From positions 329,660 through 393,659 of the forward strand of contig NZ_JACYFT010000003.1 in the NCBI RefSeq assembly GCF_014837235.1: a stretch of DNA of 64,000 nt. The letters run 5' to 3'. The translations under genes were made by a program, and so were the position numbers. Each line of letters opens with the position of its first letter. Within the stretch, counting starts at the first letter, position 1. The notes beneath the pieces are model-generated. The model saw only the letters and a program-made list of their open reading frames with translations. It ran no database searches and was not told the DNA's origin. The stretch comes from Limnohabitans radicicola. GTDB taxonomy: Bacteria; Pseudomonadota; Gammaproteobacteria; Burkholderiales; Burkholderiaceae_C. Shown here piece by piece: positions 28,170 to 37,388 of the stretch.

Positions 28170-30848
28170 TCAAGCCTCGTTGCCTGTCGCTCCGGCTTCG
28201 CCGTCTTCCGCGCCTTCGCTGTCGTTCGCGTTGGCATCGTTTTCGACAATGCGTTGCAAGCCGCTGAGCTTGGCGCCTTCGTCCAGACCGATCAGCGTCA
28301 CGCCTTGCGTGGCGCGGCCCATTTCGCGGATCTCGGCCACGCGGGTGCGCACCAACACGCCGGTGTCTGTGATGAGCATGATTTCGTCTTCGGCTTGCAC
28401 CAGGGTGGCGGCCACGACTTTGCCGTTGCGCTCGGATTGCTGGATGGCAATCATGCCTTTGGTGCCACGACCGTGGCGGGTGTATTCGCTGATGTTGGTG
28501 CGCTTGCCGTAGCCGTTTTCGGTGGCCGTCAGCACGCTGGCGCGGGCCACGGTGTCGTCGGTCAGTGCGGCGGGGTCTTCTTGCTCGGACACCAGCATGG
28601 CGATGACGCTTTGACCTTCTTCGATCATCATGCCGCGCACACCACGGGCGCTGCGACCCAGGGGGCGCACATCGTTTTCGTCAAAGCGCACAGCCTTGCC
28701 GCCATCGCTGAACAGCATCACATCGTGCTGACCGTCGGTCAGCGCCGCGCCAATCAGGAAGTCGCCTTCGTCGAGGTTGACAGCGATGATGCCGCCTTTG
28801 CGGGGGTTGCTGAATTCGTCGAGGGACGTTTTCTTGACCGTGCCCATGGAGGTGGCCATGAACACGAACTGGTTTTCTGGGAAGGTGCGCGCTTCGCCGG
28901 TCAGGGCCAGCACCACGTTGATCTTCTCGCCTTCTTGCAGCGGGAACATGTTCACAATGGGGCGACCGCGTGAGCCGCGTGAGCCCGCAGGCACTTCCCA
29001 GACTTTGAGCCAGTACAGGCGGCCCCGGTTGGAGAAGCACAGCAGGTAGTCGTGCGTGTTGGCGATGAAGAGCTGGTCGATCCAGTCGTCTTCCTTGGTG
29101 ACAGCGGCTTGCTTGCCCCGACCGCCGCGTTTTTGCGAGCGGTATTCGCTCAGCGGCTGGCTCTTGATGTAGCCACTGTGGCTGAGCGTGACCACCATGT
29201 CGGTGGGTGTGATCAGGTCTTCGGTGGAGAGGTCCTGCGCGCTGTGCTCGATCTGGCTGCGGCGAGCACCGATCTTGGTTTGCCCGAATTCCTGGCGCAC
29301 GGAACCGAGTTCATCGCCGATGATGGTCGAGACACGTTCGGGCTTGGCCAAAATGTCCAGCAGGTCTTCGATCTCGGCCATCACCTCTTTGTATTCGGCG
29401 ACGATCTTGTCTTGCTCCAGCCCGGTCAGGCGCTGCAGACGCATCTGCAAAATCTCTTGCGCTTGCGTGTCCGACAGGCGGTACAGGCCATCCTTGCCCA
29501 TGCCGTACTCGGCCTCCAGGCCTTCGGGACGGTAGTCGTCGGCATTGATGACCGAGCCGTCTTCGCGGGCACGGGTGAGCATGGTGCGCACCAGTTGGCT
29601 GTCCCAACTGCGGGTCATCAGCTCGGCTTTGGCCACAGGTGGTGTGGGGGCGTTGCGGATGATGGCGATGAAATCGTCGATGTTGGCCAATGCCACGGCC
29701 AGGCCTTCGAGCACATGACCACGGTCTCGTGCCTTGCGCAGCTCGAACACCGTGCGGCGTGTCACCACTTCACGGCGGTGCGACAGGAAGACCTGGATCA
29801 GGTCTTTCAGGTTGCACAGCTTGGGCTGGCCATCGATCAGGGCCACCATGTTCATGCCGAAGGTGTCCTGCAGTTGCGTCTGCTTGTACAGGTTGTTGAG
29901 CACCACCTCGGGCACTTCGCCGCGCTTGAGCTCGATCACCACGCGCATGCCGGACTTGTCGGACTCGTCCTGGATGTGGCTGATGCCTTCGATCTTCTTC
30001 TCGTGCACCAGCTCGGCAATGCGCTCCAGCAAGGATTTCTTGTTGACCTGGTAGGGCAGCTCGTCCACGATGATGGATTGACGCTGGCCCTTGTCGATGT
30101 CTTCAAAGTGGCACTTGGCCCGCATGACCACGCGGCCACGGCCGGTGCGGTAGCCGTCCTTGACGCCCGTGATGCCGTAGATGATGCCGGCAGTCGGGAA
30201 GTCGGGGGCCGGGATGATCTCCATCAGCTCGTCGATCGATGCCTCCGGGTTGCGCAGCAGGTGCAGACAGGCGTCCACCACTTCGTTGAGGTTGTGCGGC
30301 GGGATGTTGGTGGCCATACCGACCGCGATACCGCCGGAGCCGTTGATCAGCAGGTTGGGCAGGCGCGACGGCAGCACCAGCGGCTCTTTTTCCGAGCCGT
30401 CGTAGTTGGGGCCAAAGTCAACGGTGTCCTTGTCGATGTCGCCCAGCATCTCGTGGGCGATTTTGGCCAGGCGGATTTCGGTGTAACGCATGGCCGCAGC
30501 GTTGTCGCCGTCGACCGAGCCGAAGTTGCCCTGGCCGTCCACCAGCATGTGGCGCATCGAAAAATCCTGCGCCATGCGCACGATGGTGTCGTACACCGAC
30601 TGGTCGCCGTGTGGGTGGTATTTACCGATCACGTCACCGACGATACGGGCGGATTTTTTGTAAGGACGGTTCCAGTCATTGTTCAGCTCGTGCATGGCGA
30701 ACAAGGCACGGCGGTGAACGGGCTTCAAACCGTCACGGGCGTCGGGCAAGGCGCGTCCCACAATCACGCTCATGGCGTAATCGAGGTAGCTGCGCCGCAT
30801 TTCCTCTTCAAGACTGATGGGCAAAGTTTCTTTGGCGAACTGAGTCAT
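28170..30848 (-). CDS. gyrA: DNA gyrase subunit A
   Basis: This is the DNA-cleaving subunit of gyrase, 892 residues. The N-terminus is [20 protein letters not shown]. The quinolone-determining region reads [20 protein letters not shown], with Ser at the usual resistance position and the Asp/Glu position not mutated in an obvious way. The catalytic tyrosine lies in [11 protein letters not shown]. The C-terminal pinwheel repeats include the GyrA box [10 protein letters not shown] longer frame to 30920 is rejected. The ATG has no clear ribosome site. Confidence 0.97.
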   Translation of the reverse strand: MTQFAKETLPISLEEEMRRSYLDYAMSVIVGRALPDARDGLKPVHRRALFAMHELNNDWNRPYKKSARIVGDVIGKYHPHGDQSVYDTIVRMAQDFSMRHMLVDGQGNFGSVDGDNAAAMRYTEIRLAKIAHEMLGDIDKDTVDFGPNYDGSEKEPLVLPSRLPNLLINGSGGIAVGMATNIPPHNLNEVVDACLHLLRNPEASIDELMEIIPAPDFPTAGIIYGITGVKDGYRTGRGRVVMRAKCHFEDIDKGQRQSIIVDELPYQVNKKSLLERIAELVHEKKIEGISHIQDESDKSGMRVVIELKRGEVPEVVLNNLYKQTQLQDTFGMNMVALIDGQPKLCNLKDLIQVFLSHRREVVTRRTVFELRKARDRGHVLEGLAVALANIDDFIAIIRNAPTPPVAKAELMTRSWDSQLVRTMLTRAREDGSVINADDYRPEGLEAEYGMGKDGLYRLSDTQAQEILQMRLQRLTGLEQDKIVAEYKEVMAEIEDLLDILAKPERVSTIIGDELGSVRQEFGQTKIGARRSQIEHSAQDLSTEDLITPTDMVVTLSHSGYIKSQPLSEYRSQKRGGRGKQAAVTKEDDWIDQLFIANTHDYLLCFSNRGRLYWLKVWEVPAGSRGSRGRPIVNMFPLQEGEKINVVLALTGEARTFPENQFVFMATSMGTVKKTSLDEFSNPRKGGIIAVNLDEGDFLIGAALTDGQHDVMLFSDGGKAVRFDENDVRPLGRSARGVRGMMIEEGQSVIAMLVSEQEDPAALTDDTVARASVLTATENGYGKRTNISEYTRHGRGTKGMIAIQQSERNGKVVAATLVQAEDEIMLITDTGVLVRTRVAEIREMGRATQGVTLIGLDEGAKLSGLQRIVENDANANDSEGAEDGEAGATGNEA

Positions 30849-31009
30849 ATATAGATAGAGGAAATTGGAGGCGCTGGAAACCCTTGATTTTAGGTCCAAT
30901 GCGCTGTGGCGTAAATGCAACGTTCTGGCTTAATTCGGGTATCGCTGGCCAGCCCGTGTCACCTTTTACCAAACCACAATGGTGCATATGGCACAATAAA
31001 TCCCAACGT

Positions 31010-31028
31010 GCAGATGACGGTCATCTGC
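31010..31028 (+). promoter_or_regulatory. Perfect hairpin in the leader of the OmpA-like gene
   Basis: GCAGATGAC and GTCATCTGC pair around a single G, and flanking AACG/CGTT can extend the stem. A T-rich stretch (CTGTTTTT) follows about 6 bases later. It lies about 50 bases before the ATG and could protect the mRNA or act as an attenuator. Confidence 0.4.
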
Positions 31029-31078
31029 GGCGTTCTGTTTTTCGCAGCGTTGCTGCAGCTTTATCTCAGAGGAAGACC

Positions 31079-31720
31079 ATGAAAAAACTCAACAAAGTGG
31101 CGATGCTGATTGCTTCCGTGGCCTTGGCCACAGCCGCTGGCGCTCAAACCATCGACAACTGGCGCAATGGCTCTGGTGACCTGGTTTGGAAAAACGGCAC
31201 CAATGAACTGTGCTGGCGCGATGCCAACTGGACACCTGCAACAGCCGCTCCTGGTTGCGATGGCGCCATCGTGGCTCCCAAAGCTGCTCCAGCACCTGCA
31301 CCTGTGGCTGCTCCTGCACCCAAAGCTGCACCAGCTCCAAAACCAGCTCCCGCTCCAGCTGCTGCCACCAAAGTCACTTACGCTGCTGACGCGTTCTTCG
31401 ACTTCGACAAGGCCGTGCTGAAGAAAGAAGGCAAAGCCAAGCTGGACGACCTGGTGGGCAAAGTCAAAGGCATCAACCTGGAAGTCATCATCGCTGTCGG
31501 TCACACCGACTCCGTGGGCTCTGACAAATACAACCAGAAGCTGTCGGTCAAGCGCGCTGACGCTGTGAAAGCGTACCTGGTGTCCAAGGGCATCGAGAAG
31601 AACCGCGTTTACACCGAAGGCAAAGGCGAGAAGCAGCCTGTGGCTGACAACAAGACCTCTGCTGGCCGCGCCAAGAACCGCCGCGTGGAAATCGAAGTGG
31701 TCGGTACACGCCCCAACTGA
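31079..31720 (+). CDS. OmpA-family outer membrane protein with peptidoglycan-binding domain
   Basis: This is a predicted periplasm-facing outer-membrane protein that ties the outer membrane to peptidoglycan. The signal peptide is VAMLIASVALATAAGAQ. Next is a short conserved domain (IDNWRNGSGDLVWKNGTNEL, with two Cys), an Ala/Pro/Lys linker over about residues 60-97, and an OmpA_C domain. The latter has DAFFDFDKAVLKKEGKAKL, VGHTDSVGSDKYNQKLSVKR and the GRAKNRRVEIEV end. GGAAG lies just before the ATG. Instead of an eight-stranded OmpA barrel there is only the short N-terminal domain. A terminator follows. Confidence 0.9.
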   Translation: MKKLNKVAMLIASVALATAAGAQTIDNWRNGSGDLVWKNGTNELCWRDANWTPATAAPGCDGAIVAPKAAPAPAPVAAPAPKAAPAPKPAPAPAAATKVTYAADAFFDFDKAVLKKEGKAKLDDLVGKVKGINLEVIIAVGHTDSVGSDKYNQKLSVKRADAVKAYLVSKGIEKNRVYTEGKGEKQPVADNKTSAGRAKNRRVEIEVVGTRPN

Positions 31721-31741
31721 TTTCACCCTCGTGTGAATCCC

Positions 31742-31767
31742 AAAAGCCCCAGCAATGGGGCTTTTTT
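31742..31767 (+). terminator. Intrinsic terminator of the OmpA-like gene
   Basis: AAAAGCCCC pairs with GGGGCTTTT around a six-base loop and is followed by a T-run, 22 bases past the stop codon. The symmetrical A/T flanks could let it work in both directions. Confidence 0.9.
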
Positions 31768-31812
31768 CATGGGTCTTCAAAAAACCATTTTTGACTGCGC
31801 GACAATCAGGGC

Positions 31813-32517
31813 ATGAGCCATACCAACGTTGATCCGGCCGAGCTGGCCAAATTTTCTGATCTTGCTCACCGCTGGTGGGATCCCGAGAGTGAATTCCGTC
31901 CTTTGCACCAGATCAACCCGCTGCGTCTGGAGTGGATTCACGCCCAGGCACCATTGACAGGCCGCAAAGTGGTGGATGTGGGGTGTGGCGGCGGCATATT
32001 GGCCGATGCCATGGCGCGCAAAGGGGCCGATGTGCTCGGCATTGACCTGGCCACCAAATCGCTCAAGGTCGCCCAGTTGCATGCTCTGGAAGCAGGAACA
32101 ACGGGTGTGCAGTACCGCGAAATCAGCGCTGAGGCGCTCGCCGCCGAGCAGCCGCAGCAGTTCGATGTGGTCACCTGCATGGAAATGCTGGAGCATGTGC
32201 CCGACCCCGCTTCGGTGGTCAAAGCCTGTGCGCAATTGGTCAAGCCCGGTGGCTGGGTCTTTTTTTCGACCCTCAACCGCAATCCCAAATCATTCCTGTT
32301 CGCTATTCTGGGGGCCGAGTACATCCTCAAGCTCCTGCCCAAAGGCACACACGAATACGCCCGCATGGTCAAGCCCAGCGAGTTGTCGCAGTGGTCGCGT
32401 GACGCGGGTCTGGACGCGCAAGGCTTCAAGGGCATGGAATACAACCCGTTCACCAAACGCTACTGGTTGAGCCAGGACACCAGCGTGAATTACCTGCTCG
32501 CTTGCAGAAAGAATTGA
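31813..32517 (+). CDS. ubiG: Ubiquinone biosynthesis O-methyltransferase
   Basis: This SAM-dependent enzyme performs both O-methylations in ubiquinone synthesis. The SAM motif [20 protein letters not shown] is clear, with [13 protein letters not shown] and [12 protein letters not shown] as later family blocks. The 234 residues match UbiG. It is three bases upstream of gph, forming a ubiG-gph pair known from related genomes. Confidence 0.95.
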   Translation: MSHTNVDPAELAKFSDLAHRWWDPESEFRPLHQINPLRLEWIHAQAPLTGRKVVDVGCGGGILADAMARKGADVLGIDLATKSLKVAQLHALEAGTTGVQYREISAEALAAEQPQQFDVVTCMEMLEHVPDPASVVKACAQLVKPGGWVFFSTLNRNPKSFLFAILGAEYILKLLPKGTHEYARMVKPSELSQWSRDAGLDAQGFKGMEYNPFTKRYWLSQDTSVNYLLACRKN

Positions 32518-32520
32518 GCC

Positions 32521-33186
32521 ATGTTTGAGCAAGCCCAAGCCGTGTTGTTCGATCTGGATGGCACGTTGATCGACAGCGCACCCGACCTGGGCGCTGCGGC
32601 TGACAAGATGCGTGTTGAGCGCGGCCTGCCTTCACTGCCGCTGGAGACCTACCGCCCCATGGCCGGTGCCGGTGCGCGTGGCATGCTGGGAATTGCCTTT
32701 GGCATGACACCTGAACACCCCGATTTCATGCAGTTTCGCGAAGAGTTTTTCGTCAATTACGAGAACGCCATGACCGAACGCACCCGCATTTTTGACGGTG
32801 TGGTGGACATGATCGACGCCTTGGTTCAGCGCGGCTTGCCGTGGGGTGTGGTGACCAACAAGTCCAGCCGTTTCACCGACCCGCTGACTGCGGCCATGCC
32901 CCTGTTTGCGACGGCGCGTGCCATTGTCAGTGGAGACACCACGCCGCACGCCAAGCCGCATCCTGAGCCCTTGTTTGAAGCGGCCCGGCGCTTGCAGGTC
33001 GCACCCGAGCGCTGCGTGTATGTGGGGGATGATGAGCGTGACATTGTTGCCGGCTTGGCTGCCGGCATGGGCACGGTTGCTGCCAGCTACGGTTACCTCG
33101 GGCAGCAAGCCGATGTTTCGCGCTGGAACGCACATTTACACATCCATTCCCCGCTGGACCTCTTGAAATCGCTGAGAAGCGCCTAA
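32521..33186 (+). CDS. gph: Phosphoglycolate phosphatase (HAD family)
   Basis: This HAD-superfamily hydrolase removes phosphate from 2-phosphoglycolate. Motif I is FDLDGTLIDSAPDLG, motif II lies in GVVTNKSSRFTDPL, the lysine is in PHAKPHPEPL, and motif IV is VGDDERDIVAGLAAGM. The 221-residue length fits. The likely ssrA promoter lies inside its last codons. Confidence 0.92.
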   Translation: MFEQAQAVLFDLDGTLIDSAPDLGAAADKMRVERGLPSLPLETYRPMAGAGARGMLGIAFGMTPEHPDFMQFREEFFVNYENAMTERTRIFDGVVDMIDALVQRGLPWGVVTNKSSRFTDPLTAAMPLFATARAIVSGDTTPHAKPHPEPLFEAARRLQVAPERCVYVGDDERDIVAGLAAGMGTVAASYGYLGQQADVSRWNAHLHIHSPLDLLKSLRSA

Positions 33187-33189
33187 AAT
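33163..33189 (+). promoter_or_regulatory. Likely ssrA promoter inside the gph 3' end
   Basis: TTGAAA at 33163-33168 and TAAAAT at 33184-33189 are separated by 15 bases. They end 10 bases before the mature 5' end of tmRNA. The spacer is a little short, so the exact boxes are uncertain. Confidence 0.45.
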
Positions 33190-33199
33190 AGATCGCTCA

Positions 33200-33588
33200 G
33201 GGGCTGCACTGGTTTCGACATGGGTTCGGACGCGTGGCAGGGCATGTCGAGGTTCTGATCCTCGTAAAACAGCAGAAAACAAACTAACTGCAAACGACGA
33301 ACGTTTCGCACTCGCCGCTTAATCCGGTGAGCCTTGCAACAGTTGGCCGATAGGCTGGGTCAGGGTGATGAGGGGGTTAAACCCCTCAAAGTCCTGGCTG
33401 CAAGGTAAAACATATGGGCTGGCATCACCTCGGGTACCTTGAGGTGGTGTGAGAAAAAAGGGTACTGGCTGGGTGTTCAGCGTGTCGCTGCGCGGTTCAT
33501 TTGGCGAGACTCAAATCAGACGACTACACATGTAGAACTGTACGAAAAAGGCTTGTGGACGCGGGTTCAAATCCCGCCAGCTCCACCA
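33200..33588 (+). ncRNA. ssrA: Transfer-messenger RNA (tmRNA)
   Basis: tmRNA rescues stalled ribosomes and tags the unfinished protein. The 5' end GGGGCTGCACTGGTTTCGAC and the 3' end with TTCAAATCC and CAGCTCCACCA form the tRNA-like part, the acceptor stem pairing GGGGCTG with CAGCTCC. The tag frame at 33290-33322 reads ANDERFALAA and a stop. The length of about 389 bases is normal for a one-piece tmRNA. It is followed by a strong terminator. Confidence 0.97.
33290..33322 (+). other. tmRNA tag-peptide reading frame
   Basis: The codons GCA AAC GAC GAA CGT TTC GCA CTC GCC GCT then TAA give ANDERFALAA. This is the betaproteobacterial form of the proteolysis tag, with the C-terminal LAA recognised by ClpXP. 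Confidence 0.93.
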
Positions 33589-33599
33589 TATCTCTGTTC

Positions 33600-33634
33600 A
33601 AAAGCATCTGACCCTGCGTCAGATGCTTTTTTTT
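33600..33634 (+). terminator. Intrinsic terminator of ssrA
   Basis: AAAAGCATCTGAC and GTCAGATGCTTTT form a 13-pair stem with a five-base loop and end in a run of eight or more T. Confidence 0.95.
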
Positions 33635-33722
33635 CGTCATCCCGACATGACGCTTTATCATTGCGCCGCTGGCCTGGCCTGTGTCAGTGCCGTTTCATGG
33701 CTGTTTGAAGTAGAGGTGATTT

Positions 33723-34514
33723 GTGCTGAACAAGAAGTTATTGACCCTGTGCGCCTGCGCGGCGCTGGCTTTCCAAGTCCACGCGAGTGAGCCACTCAAG
33801 CCGGCCGCCACCGTCAACGGCGTCAAGATCAGCGGCGAGGTCCTCGAGCTGCTGGTGGCCAACAATGTGGCCCAGGGCGGTAAGGACAGCCCTGAGCTGC
33901 GTGCTGCACTCAAGACGGAACTGATTGCTCGTGAAGTGCTGGCGCAGGAAGCCAAAAAACAAAAGCTCGACCAAGAACCTTCCGTCAAAGCCCAGCTGTC
34001 ACTGCAACAGGGGGCCTTGCTGGCCGATACCCTGATTGCCAAAGCCGCACCCAAGTTCAACATCTCTGAAGACAAGCTGCGCGCGGAATACAAGCGCCAG
34101 TCTGAGCTGCTGGCCGATGCCGAGGAATACCAGATCAGCCACATCGTGACGGCCTCCGAAGCAGAGGCCAAGGCCGTGATCAAGGCCGCCAAGGATGGCC
34201 GGGCGTTTGACCAACTGGCCCGCGAAAAATCCACCAGCCCCACCGGCCAGAAGGGCGGCAGTCTGGGCTGGCTGATGGGCAATCAGATCAACCCGGCCTT
34301 GTTCAATGTGATCGCCAACCTGGCCGAAGGCAGCGTCACTTCCGTGCCGATGGCCACGCCCGAAGGCTGGCAAGTCATCCGTCTGGACGGCAAGCGCAAG
34401 TTCAAAGTGCCCAGCTTTGAAGACAGCAAACAGCAACTGGTCAACGCCGTGTTTGCCAACGAGCGCGCCGAGTTTGTCCAGAAGCTGGTGAAGGCGGCCA
34501 AAGTCGAGCAGTGA
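33723..34514 (+). CDS. Periplasmic peptidyl-prolyl isomerase (parvulin type)
   Basis: This is a folding helper of the SurA/PpiC/PrsA type, 263 residues. A signal peptide (LLTLCACAALAFQVHAS) is followed by an alpha-helical chaperone part. The parvulin domain is at about residues 135-230 (QISHIVTASEAEAKAVIKAA, then GQKGGSLGWLMGNQINPALF). The start is GTG, with AGAGGTG about five bases before it. Clients are not evident; it stands alone after tmRNA. Confidence 0.88.
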   Translation: MLNKKLLTLCACAALAFQVHASEPLKPAATVNGVKISGEVLELLVANNVAQGGKDSPELRAALKTELIAREVLAQEAKKQKLDQEPSVKAQLSLQQGALLADTLIAKAAPKFNISEDKLRAEYKRQSELLADAEEYQISHIVTASEAEAKAVIKAAKDGRAFDQLAREKSTSPTGQKGGSLGWLMGNQINPALFNVIANLAEGSVTSVPMATPEGWQVIRLDGKRKFKVPSFEDSKQQLVNAVFANERAEFVQKLVKAAKVEQ

Positions 34515-34566
34515 ACGCGTACCCGGGGCGGCTAAACTCCTCAGCTTATCGTTGAACTGTTTGGCC

Positions 34567-35562
34567 ATGTCCCACTACCACCTTTACGCGATCGGCAATG
34601 CGCTGGTCGACACCGAATACGAAGTCAGTGACGCTCTGCTCGCTGCCATGGGCGTCAGCAAGCGCCACATGACCTTGATCGACAATGTGCAACGCACCGA
34701 GCTGCTGAGTCATGTGCAAGGCCTGCATGCCCGCCGCACCGGCGGTGGATCGGCAGGCAACACCGTTGTGGCGCTGGCCCAACTGGGGGGCAAAGCTTTT
34801 TATTCGTGCCGTGTGGCCGACGACGAGCTGGGCGACTTCTATGCCCGCGACCTGCAGTCCAACGGCGTGGCCACCAACCTCACGCACACCGCCGCCCCTG
34901 AAGGCCAGACGGGCAGCTGCATGGTGCTGGTGACACCCGATGCCGAGCGCAGCATGTGCACCTTTTTGGGCGCTACATCGCAGCTGGACCGCCAGGCCTT
35001 GCACCCGCAAGACATTGCCAAGTCCAAGATCTACTACATGGAAGGCTATCTGGCCGCTTCGCCCACCGGGCTGGAAGCCGCCGTCGAAGGGCGTCAGCTC
35101 GCCATTCAGCATGGGGTGCAGACCGCGCTCACGCTCAGCGATGTCAGCATGATCAACTTCTGCCGGGCCGGTCTGGAGGCCATGATAGGTGACGGACTCG
35201 ATTACCTCTTTGCCAACGAAGAAGAAGCCCAAACCTGGTGCGGAAGCACCGAACTGGCAGACATCATTCCCCGACTGCAGAAAATGGCGCGCACCGTTTG
35301 CCTGACCCTGGGCCCGCGTGGCAGCCTGGTCATCTCGGGTGACCACATGGTCAATGTGCCTGCTGTGCCTGTCAAAGCCCTGGACACCAATGGCGCAGGG
35401 GACATGTTTGCCGGGGCCTTCCTCTACGGCGTCACCCATGGCATGGACCAGGCCCGCTCTGCCGCCCTGGCCAACCGCGCTGCTGCCGAAGTGGTCGGAC
35501 AGCACGGCAACCGCCTCACGGCCGAGCGCCTGCAGGCCATCTTGCGCGAGTTCGCCCACTGA
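34567..35562 (+). CDS. PfkB-family carbohydrate/nucleoside kinase
   Basis: This is a ribokinase-fold sugar or nucleoside kinase, about 331 residues, most like adenosine kinase-type members. Signature 1 region is RRTGGGSAGNTVVALAQLGG. Signature 2 is DTNGAGDMFAGAFLYG with the catalytic Asp. The ATG at 34567 (MSHYHLYAIGNALVD) is chosen over a TTG five codons earlier. The true substrate cannot be fixed from sequence; adenosine or a sugar are both possible. It ends 17 bases before the MipA-like gene. Confidence 0.88.
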   Translation: MSHYHLYAIGNALVDTEYEVSDALLAAMGVSKRHMTLIDNVQRTELLSHVQGLHARRTGGGSAGNTVVALAQLGGKAFYSCRVADDELGDFYARDLQSNGVATNLTHTAAPEGQTGSCMVLVTPDAERSMCTFLGATSQLDRQALHPQDIAKSKIYYMEGYLAASPTGLEAAVEGRQLAIQHGVQTALTLSDVSMINFCRAGLEAMIGDGLDYLFANEEEAQTWCGSTELADIIPRLQKMARTVCLTLGPRGSLVISGDHMVNVPAVPVKALDTNGAGDMFAGAFLYGVTHGMDQARSAALANRAAAEVVGQHGNRLTAERLQAILREFAH

Positions 35563-35579
35563 AGCTTCAGGAGCCTCCC

Positions 35580-36311
35580 ATGAAAAAATCCCTTGCCTGC
35601 CTCTTGTCTGTGACCCCTGTGATTGCCCTCGCGCAGTCAGGTGGCTTTGTGGGTGACATCGGTGCCATGGCCCTGACCTCCAGCGCCGTGGTCAAAGGGG
35701 CCGAACGCAGCACCACGGTCATGCCCTATGTCTATGGCGACTGGGGACCGTTCTTTGCGCGTGTGGACACCTTGGGCATCAAGACGCTGCCTGTGGGCGA
35801 TGGCCACATCGAACTGGCCATGCGCATCAGCACCGAAGACGTCAAGGCCGGCAAGACCGCGTACCCCGCTGCAGGCGACCGCAGTGCACCGCTGCCCGTT
35901 GGGGTGGGCACATTCCAGCGCACGGCGCTGGGCGGCTTGTTTGCCTACGCCATGCACGACCCCCGCTCGGGTGGCCAGTTCGGCGAGCTCAACTGGGCGG
36001 GCAAATTCGATGTGGGCCCGGTCAAGCTGTATCCGCAGTTGGGTGTGCAGTACCGCTCGGCCGACTATGTGCGCCATCTTTATGGCATTGACGCCGCACA
36101 GTCGCAGGCCACCAGTCTGTCCATCTACCGGCCGGGGGCTTCGTTCACGCCCATGGCCACCTTGCAGGCCACGGTGCCCCTGAGTGGCCCCTGGGCATTG
36201 CAGCTGGTGACCCGCTACCGCCGACTGGACGATGCCGTGGCCCACAGCCCGCTGGTCAACCGCAGCAGCCAGGTCTCGGGCTTTGCCGCAGTGACCTATA
36301 CCCTGAATTGA
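35580..36311 (+). CDS. MipA/OmpV-family outer membrane protein
   Basis: This is a predicted outer-membrane beta-barrel of the MipA/OmpV family, 243 residues. It has a signal peptide (LACLLSVTPVIALAQ) and alternating amphipathic strands such as TVMPYVYGDWGPFFARVDTLG and KLYPQLGVQYRSADYVRHLY. The YGIDAAQSQATSLSIYRPGA block resembles the family's YYGV...S...Y.PGAG core. It ends in an aromatic-hydrophobic strand (AAVTYTLN), as barrels do. MipA is a scaffold for murein enzymes in E. coli; that role here is inference. Confidence 0.8.
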   Translation: MKKSLACLLSVTPVIALAQSGGFVGDIGAMALTSSAVVKGAERSTTVMPYVYGDWGPFFARVDTLGIKTLPVGDGHIELAMRISTEDVKAGKTAYPAAGDRSAPLPVGVGTFQRTALGGLFAYAMHDPRSGGQFGELNWAGKFDVGPVKLYPQLGVQYRSADYVRHLYGIDAAQSQATSLSIYRPGASFTPMATLQATVPLSGPWALQLVTRYRRLDDAVAHSPLVNRSSQVSGFAAVTYTLN

Positions 36312-36413
36312 TGAACCTTTGTCCGGGCGCCACGCGGGGCGTTCGGTTTATCTAGAATCCGTACCGCAGTCCCCGGTGCTCGGGACACTATTTATTGTTT
36401 TAGAGGTTGAGCT

Positions 36414-37310
36414 ATGAAACGCGATTATTTTTCTTCTGCTTCACGTTACGACCATCGGCCCTCTGACCAGCGCAGCGGCACCTGCATGGCGCTGATCGAT
36501 GGCCGTTTTCTGGTCTGGCTGGCGCAGCAAGGTGCCTTGGGCACCACGGGCGAGTCGGTCAACCGCCAGGGCTTGCTGGGCTTGCTGTCTCAAGCGCTGT
36601 CGCACACCGGGCTGGACGTCGATTTGCGCCGCATTTACTGGTACAGCGACCGCTCGGATGGGCTGGTGATCGATGACCAGATCGTGCGTTTGGTTCAGGC
36701 GCACGACGCCGACGGCGGCGCGTCGCTGTTGCGATCGCTGGGTCACGACCTCAAACAACTGGCCGAACACCACGCCTGCGACCATGTGTTGGTGGCCAGC
36801 GACGATGAACGGTTCCTGTCAGCCATTGACGAAGCCCAGCTCAGTGGCCTGAGCGTGCACTTGCTGGCCGACGAATCGGCCCGCAACATGACTCAGATGG
36901 TGCGCACCGATCCGGGTTGGGCCCGCTTGCTGTCTCAGGCCGACCGCCGTGTGGTGGTCAATTCCCAGGCCTTGGCCGACATTCTGCAGGGCAAGACGCC
37001 CACTGGCATGGGGTTGGCGGTCGAGGATGTGCAAGAGCTGCGCAAATCGATGAACGAAGTCATTTCGGGCTGGTGGGATGAAGAGCCCGAAGACCTGCGC
37101 GAAGACCTGCGCGAAGCGCTGCAGGTGAGCCGTGGCGTGCCTCAGGAAGTGGATCGCCAGCTGCTGCTGCGCATGCGCCAGCGCCTGGCCCGCGCGCTGA
37201 GCTTTCCCGAAAAGAAAATGCTGCGCGAGACCTTGCGCCAAGTGGTCATGGGCGTCGAGCCCGAGCCCGCAGAGGCCGCCGCACCGGCGGTGCCCGACGC
37301 TCAGGCGTGA
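36414..37310 (+). CDS. NYN-domain (PIN-like) putative ribonuclease
   Basis: This is a predicted nuclease of the NYN/LabA-like group. The N-terminal 165 residues form the domain: MALIDGRFLVWLAQ with the first Asp, IYWYSDRSDG, and DHVLVASDDERFLSAIDEAQ with the acidic cluster, then GLSVHLLADES. About 130 further residues are charged and helical (EEPEDLREDLREALQ) with an Ala/Pro-rich end. No toxin-antitoxin partner is adjacent. The RNA target is unknown. Confidence 0.8.
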   Translation: MKRDYFSSASRYDHRPSDQRSGTCMALIDGRFLVWLAQQGALGTTGESVNRQGLLGLLSQALSHTGLDVDLRRIYWYSDRSDGLVIDDQIVRLVQAHDADGGASLLRSLGHDLKQLAEHHACDHVLVASDDERFLSAIDEAQLSGLSVHLLADESARNMTQMVRTDPGWARLLSQADRRVVVNSQALADILQGKTPTGMGLAVEDVQELRKSMNEVISGWWDEEPEDLREDLREALQVSRGVPQEVDRQLLLRMRQRLARALSFPEKKMLRETLRQVVMGVEPEPAEAAAPAVPDAQA

Positions 37311-37315
37311 TTTTT

Positions 37316-37380
37316 TGTAGGAGGGACGCCCTCGTCGCGATGCGTTAAGCGCTGATGGCCGCGGGGCGTCGCTGTTACAG
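37316..37380. repeat. Dispersed GC-rich palindromic repeat, copy 3
   Basis: This copy starts TGTAGGAGGGACGCC, has GGGCGTCGCTGTTACAG at its end, and pairs GACGCCC with GGGGCGTC. It lies between the converging NYN and Bug genes, immediately after the NYN stop. Confidence 0.6.
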
Positions 37381-37388
37381 AGGCCGCA

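Noticed and set aside
29052..30854. 600-codon plus-strand frame opposite gyrA
   Set aside because: Antisense to gyrA and rich in His, Val and Gln without recognisable domains.
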